This document shows positions 1-5,679 of a DNA stretch of 6,182 bases, in pieces (the stretch's first letter is position 1; the number at the start of each line of letters is the position of its first letter). The DNA is from DATLOJ01 sp035536315 (GTDB lineage Bacteria; Actinomycetota; CADDZG01; JAHWKV01): the NCBI GenBank assembly GCA_035536315.1, contig DATLOJ010000023.1, forward strand, positions 1-6,182, written 5' to 3'. The translations under genes were made by a program, and so were the position numbers. The notes beneath the pieces were generated by a model that was not told where the DNA came from, searched no databases, and saw only the letters and a program-made list of their open reading frames with translations.

Positions 1-744
1 TACTGGCCGGCGATGCTGCTATCGGCGGGCGTCCCCCTGCCCACCGAGATCTTCGTCCATGGATATCTCACGATCGCGGGGCAGAAGATCTCGAAGTCTC
101 TCGGCAACGTCATTGATCCGATCGCCCTTGCTGAGGAGTTCGGAAGCGATTCGCTGCGCTACTACCTGCTGCGCCGCTTTCCCGCGGCCGACGACGGCGA
201 CTTCACCAGGAGCGGCCTAATCCGAACCCACAACTCCGAGCTCGCCGATCAGCTGGGGAACTTGTTGAGCCGAGTCGAAGCGCTGGTCGGGAAGTACTAC
301 GACGGGATCGTGCCGGCTGCCGGGGCCCCCGAAGCCATCGACACCGCCCTCATCGCGAAGGCCGAGCAGGTCCCCGCGCAGGTGCGAGCGGCTCTCGACA
401 ACTTTCAGCTGCACAACGCGGCGGCAGCGGTGTGGGAGCTGATCGCCGAGGCGAATCGGTACATCGTCACCATAGAGCCGTGGAAGCTTGCCAAGGAGCG
501 GAGCGATCCGAACGTCGAGGCGCGGATCGCAAGCTGCCTCTACAACCTCGTCGAGCTCCTACGGCTCGCGGCGGGCTGGAGTCACGCGTTCATACCGGAG
601 TCGTCGACCCGAATCCTCGAGCGGATCGGCGTAGCTCCAGCTGCGGCACCTTTCGCGGAGTTCGGTTGGGGCCGCTATCCGGCCGGGACGAAACTCGAAG
701 GCGGGCCACCGCTCTTCCCGAAGCGCGAGATCGACACGACGTGA
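1..744 (+). CDS. metG: Methionyl-tRNA synthetase, C-terminal half (5' end outside window)
   Basis: Cytoplasmic class I aminoacyl-tRNA synthetase that charges tRNA-Met with methionine. The frame is open from base 1, so the gene starts upstream; 247 residues are visible, about half of the usual ~500+ residue enzyme. Seen: the end of the Rossmann domain (YWPAMLLSAG, residues 1-10), the HGYLTIAG strand (20-27), and the catalytic loop KISKS (29-33), the MetG form of the class I KMSKS signature, followed by LGNVIDP. Residues from about 70 form the alpha-helical anticodon-binding domain, with the family motif NRYI...EPWKLAK (152-165). The C-terminus has the usual PPLFPK ending, so there is no appended tRNA-binding (Trbp111-like) domain. 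The ATG at base 13 (Met5) is internal and is not the start. The gene converges on the propeller gene with a 29-bp gap. No truncation or frameshift is seen within the window. Confidence 0.96.
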   Translation, partial: YWPAMLLSAGVPLPTEIFVHGYLTIAGQKISKSLGNVIDPIALAEEFGSDSLRYYLLRRFPAADDGDFTRSGLIRTHNSELADQLGNLLSRVEALVGKYYDGIVPAAGAPEAIDTALIAKAEQVPAQVRAALDNFQLHNAAAAVWELIAEANRYIVTIEPWKLAKERSDPNVEARIASCLYNLVELLRLAAGWSHAFIPESSTRILERIGVAPAAAPFAEFGWGRYPAGTKLEGGPPLFPKREIDTT

Positions 745-750
745 CCAAGT

Positions 751-765
751 TGGCGCGGCCCGCCA
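751..765. terminator. Weak hairpin in the metG/propeller convergent gap
   Basis: The only structure in the 29 bp between the two convergent stop codons is a perfect 5-bp inverted repeat, TGGCG-CGGCC-CGCCA. Being symmetric, it could serve both strands. It has no T-tract on either side and the stem is short, so it is at best a weak or factor-assisted terminator. In GC-rich DNA such a repeat may be chance. Confidence 0.2.
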
Positions 766-773
766 CTAACTCC

Positions 774-2303
774 CTACGCGATCGCGCGTAGACGTGTTCG
801 CAGTGCAAGCGACGCTAGGATCAACAGCACCGCTGCCACCAAAGCGATTCGGTTGGGCTTGCCGGTCTCGGCAAGCCGGGGGCCGGAGCGCGTAAGGGGC
901 CGCATCCAAACACCGTCGATGGTCCCCGCATAGATTTGTTGGGTCTCAGAGTCCATGGCCAGGGAGTACACCTGCCTGGTGATGTCGCCGGAGAAGCCTT
1001 CGTTGTAAGGCTGCCAAGAAGCCCCCGCGTCGTTGGACTGGTAAACGCCATGCCAGTACAAGGCGGCGAATAGATTGTTCGGGTCCTTTGGATTCACAGC
1101 GATCTCCCAAACGCCTGCCCCAGCCGGCAGTCCTTTCGCGGACGCGGCCCAGTTCCTTCCACCGTCCGTCGACTTGGTTACTCCGGCCCCCCAGGTGCCG
1201 GAGTAAACGATGTCGGCGTCTTTGATGTCGACGGCGAGGCCCCGAACTTCCGCGGTGGGGTTGCCGCCGAAGAAACTCTCCACTCTTTCCGGACTGCTCG
1301 GTGCGGTCTGGCCCGTGGGTCTAGGCCGTCCATCCACCCAGGTTCGCCCCCCGTCCGTCGACAACCAAACCCCGGTCGTCGAGGCCAGGTAAACGCGGGC
1401 CGGATCAGAGGGAGCGATCCGAATCTTGTAGAGGTTCCCGGCGGTTCCCAGAGTAAGCCGTGTGCGCGCCTGATTTCCCTGGCGAAGCATCATGTCCCAG
1501 GTCTGACCCCCGTCCGATGTAAGGAATGCTCCGCCCCCAAGTGAGTTGTTGGACCCACGAAATGCAGTGATCCATGCTCCTCCCGGCAGGGCCAGAACGT
1601 CGGATGTGAACTGGAAGTGCAGCAGGTGTCTGCCGTATGGACTCGGGGCCGGCTGATTTCCGGGCGCCGCTGCGTCAATGTCGGGGTCCCGGTAGTCGTA
1701 ACCACCGACCGGCCAGTCCGCCCTCTCTGCGCACTGGCCGGGAGCGTTGCTCTGCTTTTGAGCGGAGAGGCACTGATCTACCGGATACCCCCACACACCC
1801 CCGCGGTTGACTTTGTCGGGAGCCCGGTTGCTCCAGTTGGTCGAGAGCATCGAGAAGTTCGAAGTCGAGGGATTGGCGATCGAGTAGTCCTCGAGAGTGT
1901 CGGTCCTGCCTTCCTGAGTGCTCTGCCAGCTCCTTCCGAAGTCTCTGGAAACGTACGCGCCTCCCACTTCCGTGGCGGCCCAGACTGTCGCCGGATCTGA
2001 GGGGTCGACCGAGACGCCCCACACCGCTATGAAGTCGAGGCCCCGGTTCGACTGAGACCACGAGGCCCCAGCGTCGTTCGATTTCCAAACTCCGTCGTTG
2101 CGGGCGGCTGCATACACCCGCCTCGAGTCGGTGGGATCGATCGCGATCGCGCGGATGTTGGCGGCGTCAGCGCCTACCTTTTGCCAGACGCCGGTCTGGC
2201 CGGCAGCAGGCGCTGCAGAAGCGAGCAGCAGGACTCCGGAGATGAGACATGCCGTCGCTACCGTTTGCCTTACCTGATGAATGACGGCCCTCTTAGGGGG
2301 CAT
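774..2303 (-). CDS. Exported Asp-box (BNR/sortilin-like) beta-propeller protein with C-terminal sortase-type anchor
   Basis: A 509-residue surface protein of unknown ligand. An N-terminal signal peptide is visible: basic n-region (residues 1-12), hydrophobic core about 15-31, likely cleavage near APAAG (31-35). The body carries six Asp-boxes (S/T-x-D-x-G-x-S/T/N-W): SNDAGASW 75-82, SRDFGRSW 119-126, TSDGGQTW 262-269, STDGGRTW 315-322, STDGGRNW 378-385, SNDAGASW 423-430. Most follow a 'DPxD...VYAA...GVW' strand pattern, and a degenerate last unit lies at about 446-468, suggesting a seven-bladed propeller. Residues 127-228 form a non-repeat insertion with the only two mature cysteines (178, 191). 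The C-terminus reads LAETG (477-481), then a hydrophobic span (486-501), then an Arg-rich tail, the layout of a class E sortase substrate. Asp-box folds occur in sialidases, sortilins and YCF48-like proteins; no catalytic set was recognised here, so a binding or scaffold role is inferred. The start overlaps the peptidase gene by 11 bp and has a good RBS. Confidence 0.88.
   Translation of the reverse strand: MPPKRAVIHQVRQTVATACLISGVLLLASAAPAAGQTGVWQKVGADAANIRAIAIDPTDSRRVYAAARNDGVWKSNDAGASWSQSNRGLDFIAVWGVSVDPSDPATVWAATEVGGAYVSRDFGRSWQSTQEGRTDTLEDYSIANPSTSNFSMLSTNWSNRAPDKVNRGGVWGYPVDQCLSAQKQSNAPGQCAERADWPVGGYDYRDPDIDAAAPGNQPAPSPYGRHLLHFQFTSDVLALPGGAWITAFRGSNNSLGGGAFLTSDGGQTWDMMLRQGNQARTRLTLGTAGNLYKIRIAPSDPARVYLASTTGVWLSTDGGRTWVDGRPRPTGQTAPSSPERVESFFGGNPTAEVRGLAVDIKDADIVYSGTWGAGVTKSTDGGRNWAASAKGLPAGAGVWEIAVNPKDPNNLFAALYWHGVYQSNDAGASWQPYNEGFSGDITRQVYSLAMDSETQQIYAGTIDGVWMRPLTRSGPRLAETGKPNRIALVAAVLLILASLALRTRLRAIA
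861..875 (-). other. LAETG cell-wall sorting motif codons
   Basis: These codons read CTT GCC GAG ACC GGC, giving LAETG at residues 477-481 of the propeller protein. The motif is followed by KPNR, a hydrophobic stretch of about 16 residues and RTRLR, ending 28 residues after the motif. Class E sortases of high-GC Gram-positives are known to recognise LAxTG in place of the class A motif LPxTG. Cleavage between Thr and Gly and attachment to the wall are inferred. If no sortase acts on it, the same segment would be a C-terminal membrane anchor. Confidence 0.7.
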
Positions 2304-3555
2304 TCATCTCTCCCAGTTGGAAATTTCCGGCCTCGGGGTGGTTCGCGCCCATCATGTAAGCGACGAACATGCCGGCCGTCTCCATGCCGAGCACGGCCTC
2401 CTCTGACCGCCGTTGCTGCCCCGAGTACATGTAGTTGAGGAACTCGAGCGTCTCTGCGGCGTTGTGGTACGAGAGAAGACCGGGAACTGCGGCGTTGGGA
2501 TCCCATATTCCGATGCTGAGATCTGAAGGTATTCCTTGCAGGATCAGCACCGTGTGGTCCGACCTGTCGGCCGGATCGTCCTGGATGTTGATGTACTTCT
2601 TTTGCGAGTCGGTGAACAAAGGGCGGGTCTGACCGTCGCGGTAAGTGAACTGGGAGTGTCCGAACTTCGAGCGCATGTCTTCGAACATGCGGTCCCTGGC
2701 GGCTTTCATGTCCTGGCGATACAGGATGAACTTGGGCGTGAACGCGGGTGACGTTGCGGCATAGGCGGCGAACGCGCGCTCTACAGCGGCCTGGGGGGTG
2801 TGCCCCTCCATGTATGTAGGAGCGGAGTTGATGTTCAGCGGCATGAAGTCCAGGTCGGACCGGCCGAGCCACCTTCCAGGATAGTTGGCGCCGATCATGT
2901 CGGTGTCGTGATACGCGACCGCGCTGGCCTGCGGTGGCAACTCCAGATGCTTCATCCCTTGATAGGCGTCGACGGTCGTGAAGCCGGCCGAGCCCAGTAG
3001 GCCTTGTTCCTCGGCGTCGAAGAAAGTGATCATCATGCTGCGTCGAGGTCTGATTCCATTTGCCGTCCAGTAGTCGACAAATGCCTTTGCGACCCCCGTT
3101 GTGAGGGCCACCTGCATGCCGCAGTCGATGGCTCCGTCGTACGTCCAGGGAACGCAGTCCCAATGCGCGCCCACCAGAACAAACTCGTTTCTTAGAACAG
3201 GATCGGCCCCCGGTACCACTCCGATGATGTTGAAGAAGCCGGTCTGGCTCTCGTCGATGAACGGCCGCGTCTCGACGTAGGCACCCGAGCTCTTCATTGG
3301 CGCGAGAACCGTCTCTAGCCTCCTCACGACCTCTTTCCCGAACTCGTCGTGGGCGGTCTTGTACGGGGAGTCCTCGATGATGCCTCCGTACCGTGACGGA
3401 TAACGGCGCAGAAGCTCGTCGCTGTACCGGTAGATGAAGTCTCCCGACACCCAGAGGTTCGTCTTTCCATACGAGGGGGGCGGCCCGACGGGCCCAGTGA
3501 GTGCGAGCAACAGCGCTAGAAAAGCGACCCAGGCTATGTGAAGACGTCGCGGCAT
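2293..3555 (-). CDS. Exported M28-family zinc metallopeptidase (aminopeptidase-like)
   Basis: A 420-residue protein counted from ATG 3555. MPRR followed by a hydrophobic core (8-20) forms a signal peptide or N-terminal anchor; the cleavage site is unclear because a Pro/Gly-rich stretch follows. The M28 di-zinc ligand set is complete: His131 (VGAHWD), bridging Asp144 (GAID), general base Glu182 and ligand Glu183 (FFDAEEQGLLGS), Asp219 (DTDMIG) and His334 (SDHTVLILQGIP). The family motif YHNAAETLE follows at 363-371. M28 enzymes remove N-terminal amino acids or act on related substrates; specificity cannot be read here. Oddities: the usual D-N/D-x-S-G after the bridging Asp is replaced by D-C-G-M-Q, and the only two cysteines (134, 145) flank the metal loop. 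The frame stays open up to a TTG at 3633, but that would put 26 non-hydrophobic residues before the signal peptide, so ATG 3555 is preferred although no clear RBS precedes it. First gene of an apparent operon with the propeller gene. Confidence 0.9.
   Translation of the reverse strand: MPRRLHIAWVAFLALLLALTGPVGPPPSYGKTNLWVSGDFIYRYSDELLRRYPSRYGGIIEDSPYKTAHDEFGKEVVRRLETVLAPMKSSGAYVETRPFIDESQTGFFNIIGVVPGADPVLRNEFVLVGAHWDCVPWTYDGAIDCGMQVALTTGVAKAFVDYWTANGIRPRRSMMITFFDAEEQGLLGSAGFTTVDAYQGMKHLELPPQASAVAYHDTDMIGANYPGRWLGRSDLDFMPLNINSAPTYMEGHTPQAAVERAFAAYAATSPAFTPKFILYRQDMKAARDRMFEDMRSKFGHSQFTYRDGQTRPLFTDSQKKYINIQDDPADRSDHTVLILQGIPSDLSIGIWDPNAAVPGLLSYHNAAETLEFLNYMYSGQQRRSEEAVLGMETAGMFVAYMMGANHPEAGNFQLGEMNAP
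2308..2314 (-). promoter_or_regulatory. Ribosome binding site of the propeller gene
   Basis: On the minus strand GGGAGAG precedes the ATG at 2303, with GGGAG six bases from the start codon. It lies within the last codons of the upstream peptidase gene. It supports ATG 2303 as the true start and suggests coupled translation of the two genes. A second ATG four bases upstream (2307) is in the peptidase frame and encodes its Met417. Confidence 0.7.
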
Positions 3556-3565
3556 CGGGGCCCGA

Positions 3566-3571
3566 ACGATA
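3566..3571 (-). promoter_or_regulatory. Possible -10 element for the peptidase operon
   Basis: On the minus strand TGC-TATCGT forms an extended -10-like element 10 bases upstream of ATG 3555. A transcript started there would have a leader of only a few bases, which fits the lack of a Shine-Dalgarno sequence. No convincing -35 is seen (GAGGGA at the right distance). Weak evidence from the sequence alone. Confidence 0.25.
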
Positions 3572-3618
3572 GCAGGGGGCTCCTGGGCTCCCTCCCGTGG
3601 AAAGCCTGCCGCTCTGTG

Positions 3619-3624
3619 TACACT
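3619..3624 (+). promoter_or_regulatory. Probable -10 element of the helicase promoter
   Basis: TACACT matches the TAnnnT pattern of an actinobacterial-type -10 and lies nine bases upstream of the helicase ATG (3634). Initiation 6-9 bases downstream would fall on or next to the A of that ATG, giving a leaderless mRNA. This fits the absence of a Shine-Dalgarno before 3634. The -35 is poor (CGTGGA/TGGAAA around 3596-3603). The LexA box starts one base after this hexamer. Confidence 0.5.
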
Positions 3625-3625
3625 G

Positions 3626-3641
3626 TCGAACAAATGTTCGA
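3626..3641. promoter_or_regulatory. LexA operator (SOS box), perfect Gram-positive consensus
   Basis: The sequence TCGAAC-AAAT-GTTCGA is an exact match to the LexA box described in mycobacteria (TCGAAC-N4-GTTCGA) and contains the Bacillus DinR/Cheo core GAAC-N4-GTTC. The dyad is in fact 7+7 bp with a 2-base centre. It lies just downstream of a -10-like TACACT and covers the ATG start codon of the UvrD-like helicase, so bound LexA would block transcription initiation there. This makes the helicase a probable DNA-damage-inducible gene. It sits at least 70 bp upstream of the divergent peptidase start, so control of that gene is less likely. Confidence 0.87.
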
Positions 3642-5679
3642 TTCTATCACTGCACAGCTAAATCCCAGGCAAGCCGAGGCAGTCGTTCAAAGGGGGGCTC
3701 CCCTCCTGGTGCTCGCGGGGGCCGGCAGTGGCAAGACCCGGGTTCTGGCCTGCAGAGTCGCCCACCTCATCGAGTCCGGCGTGGCCCCGAACCGCATCCT
3801 TCTGCTCACGTTCACCCGCCGCGCTGCCAGGGAGATGATCGCAAGGGCGCGAAGCTTTACCGACCGGGCGTCGGCCGGAAGGGTTTGGGGCGGCACGTTT
3901 CACTCCGTGGCCAACCGGCTTCTTCGAAGATATGGCAACGCGGTCGGCCTGACCCCGGACTTCACCGTGATCGATTCGTCCGACAGTGCCGACCTCATGC
4001 GCCTCGTCGCGCAAGAGCTTGGGGTTGTAAGCGAACGGCGGTTCCCAAAAAAGGAAACCCTGGCGTCGATCTATTCCCGCACGGTGAACAACGGTACCGC
4101 GCTCGACGAGGTGGTCGACAAGTACTTCCCATGGTGCAAGCCCGAGCTCGACGGTATCCGCGATGTCTGCGCCGCGTACACATCACGCAAGCGTGAGCAC
4201 GGAGTGCTGGATCTCGACGACATGCTTCTTTACTGGGCCGCCGCTCTTGCTGCTCCCGCAGTGGGAGATTCCATCTCCGGCCTTTTCGATCACGTGCTCG
4301 TCGACGAGTACCAGGACACGAACTCGACTCAGGCTGACATAGTCGCGGGGCTGGTCAAGAAATCGCGCAACGTGACGGTGGTGGGTGATGACTTCCAGGC
4401 CATCTACGCGTTCAGGGCGGCGACGGTTCGCAACCTGTTCGAGTTCACGGAGCGGTTCCCTGAGGCAAAGGTTGTCACTCTCGACCAGAACTATCGGTCG
4501 ACGTCACCCATCCTGGCTGTGGCCAACAGCGTCATGAAGGATGCGCGCGAGGGGTTTCAGAAACAGCTGTGGTCGGAGCGGCCAGGGCGGGAACGCCCAC
4601 GGCTCGTCACGTGTTCGGATGAAGACTCGCAGTCGGACGCAGTTTGCAGACGTGTCCTGGAACTGCGCGACGAAGGCACTCCCCTGCGCGAGCAGGCGGT
4701 GCTCTTCCGCGCTGCCTCGCACTCGAACAGGCTCGAGCTGGAGCTTGCCAGAAGAAACATCCCATTCGTGAAGTACGGGGGTCTGGTTTTTCTGGAGCGC
4801 GCGCACGTGAAGGACACGATGGCAATGTTGCGAGTGCTGGTTAACCCGCAGGACGAGCTCGCGTGGTTCCGGGTTTTCTCGCTCCTCGAGGGTGTGGGCC
4901 CGGCCACAGCGAGAAAGTCTATCGAGTGGCTGCACACCCCTGCCGCTTCTGGAGGAGACATCTCCCCACTCAGAAAGCTGGTCGACGACCCTCCCGCCGT
5001 CCCGAAAGCGGCGGCGGAAGGAATGGAGGCGCTGCAGAAATCCGCCATGGCGGCGCTGGAAACGGATGCACCTGCCGAGCAGGTGGAACGTATAGGCGAG
5101 TTTCTCGAAAAGGTATTCGTGCGACGCTACGACGACGCGCCGGCTCGCATTGCAGACGTAACTCAGCTTGCGCGGATGGCCGAGGAGTACACGGAGCTCT
5201 CTCGGTTCTTAACCGAGGTTACGTTGGATCCACCAATGGCCACGCAGGACCTAGCCAAGCCTCCGCATCTCGATGACGACTGGCTGGTGCTCAGCACGAT
5301 CCATTCGGCGAAGGGACAGGAGTGGGAGGCCGTCCATGTCATATCCGCAGCCGACGGAGCGATTCCGTCCGACATGGCCGCCGACCAGGAAGGCATCGAG
5401 GAAGAGCGAAGGCTGTTCTACGTTGCGATCACGCGCGCCAAGCGGTGGCTGTCGATCTACTTTCCGCTCAAGTGGTATTACCGCCGTGGGGGCCAGGATG
5501 ACCTTCATCACTACGCACAGCTGACCCGATTTCTGCCCGATTCGATGCGCGACCTATTCGATCACGAGGCAGCGGGTGAGGAGCCGGGAGAAGATCCGTC
5601 CCGTCTCGGGCTCGAGGGAAAGGCAAGTGATTCGGTGGATCGCCTGTTGCAATCGTTGTTCAGCAAGACCGGGAGCTAG
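3634..5679 (+). CDS. UvrD/PcrA-like superfamily 1A ATP-dependent DNA helicase, SOS-controlled
   Basis: A 681-residue cytoplasmic 3'-5' DNA helicase/translocase by family. All SF1A motifs are present in order: Q motif LNPRQAEAV (9-17), Walker A AGAGSGKT (28-35), Ia LLTFTRRAA (57-65), Ib GGTFHS (86-91), II VDEYQDT (223-229), III VVGDDFQAIYAFR (249-261), IV LDQNYRST (283-290), V STIHSAKGQEWE (554-565), VI EERRLFYVAITRAKR (590-604). A helix-hairpin-helix-like LLEGVGPATARKSI is at 417-430. It is shorter than typical UvrD/PcrA (~720-780), with only a brief acidic tail (about 645-660) ending in an amphipathic DSVDRLLQSLF helix and no obvious C-terminal RNA-polymerase-binding domain. The ATG at 3634 is chosen because homology begins at once and promoter and LexA box abut it. 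GTG 3616, preceded by GGAAAG, is an alternative; ATG 3538 would run into the divergent peptidase gene. Role in repair or replication restart is inferred; whether it is the housekeeping UvrD or an accessory paralogue cannot be told here. Confidence 0.93.
   Translation: MFDSITAQLNPRQAEAVVQRGAPLLVLAGAGSGKTRVLACRVAHLIESGVAPNRILLLTFTRRAAREMIARARSFTDRASAGRVWGGTFHSVANRLLRRYGNAVGLTPDFTVIDSSDSADLMRLVAQELGVVSERRFPKKETLASIYSRTVNNGTALDEVVDKYFPWCKPELDGIRDVCAAYTSRKREHGVLDLDDMLLYWAAALAAPAVGDSISGLFDHVLVDEYQDTNSTQADIVAGLVKKSRNVTVVGDDFQAIYAFRAATVRNLFEFTERFPEAKVVTLDQNYRSTSPILAVANSVMKDAREGFQKQLWSERPGRERPRLVTCSDEDSQSDAVCRRVLELRDEGTPLREQAVLFRAASHSNRLELELARRNIPFVKYGGLVFLERAHVKDTMAMLRVLVNPQDELAWFRVFSLLEGVGPATARKSIEWLHTPAASGGDISPLRKLVDDPPAVPKAAAEGMEALQKSAMAALETDAPAEQVERIGEFLEKVFVRRYDDAPARIADVTQLARMAEEYTELSRFLTEVTLDPPMATQDLAKPPHLDDDWLVLSTIHSAKGQEWEAVHVISAADGAIPSDMAADQEGIEEERRLFYVAITRAKRWLSIYFPLKWYYRRGGQDDLHHYAQLTRFLPDSMRDLFDHEAAGEEPGEDPSRLGLEGKASDSVDRLLQSLFSKTGS

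Noticed and set aside
2270..3163. 297-codon open frame on the minus strand inside the peptidase gene
   Set aside because: Arg/His-rich shadow in another frame of a gene with a complete M28 motif set; no family features or RBS, and long spurious frames are expected in GC-rich DNA.
3482..3494. GGCCC-GAC-GGGCC inverted repeat near the start of the peptidase gene
   Set aside because: It encodes the Gly-Pro-Val-Gly-Pro part of the signal region; a 5-bp GC stem is common in such DNA and has no supporting context.
3556..3633. TTG 3633 as start of the peptidase
   Set aside because: It would add 26 residues without hydrophobic character before an evident MPRR-type signal peptide and would start inside the LexA box.
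3538..3633. ATG 3538 as start of the helicase
   Set aside because: The extra 32 residues have no helicase similarity, no RBS precedes it, and it overlaps the divergent peptidase start; promoter and operator lie downstream of it.
4504..5048. Minus-strand open frames opposite the helicase
   Set aside because: Antisense shadows of an intact helicase frame; low-complexity Arg/Ser-rich translations with no recognisable domains.
5647..5667. QSLF near the helicase C-terminus as a sliding-clamp binding motif
   Set aside because: It lacks the full QLxLF or QxxLxF pattern, so it is not supported beyond a short amphipathic helix.
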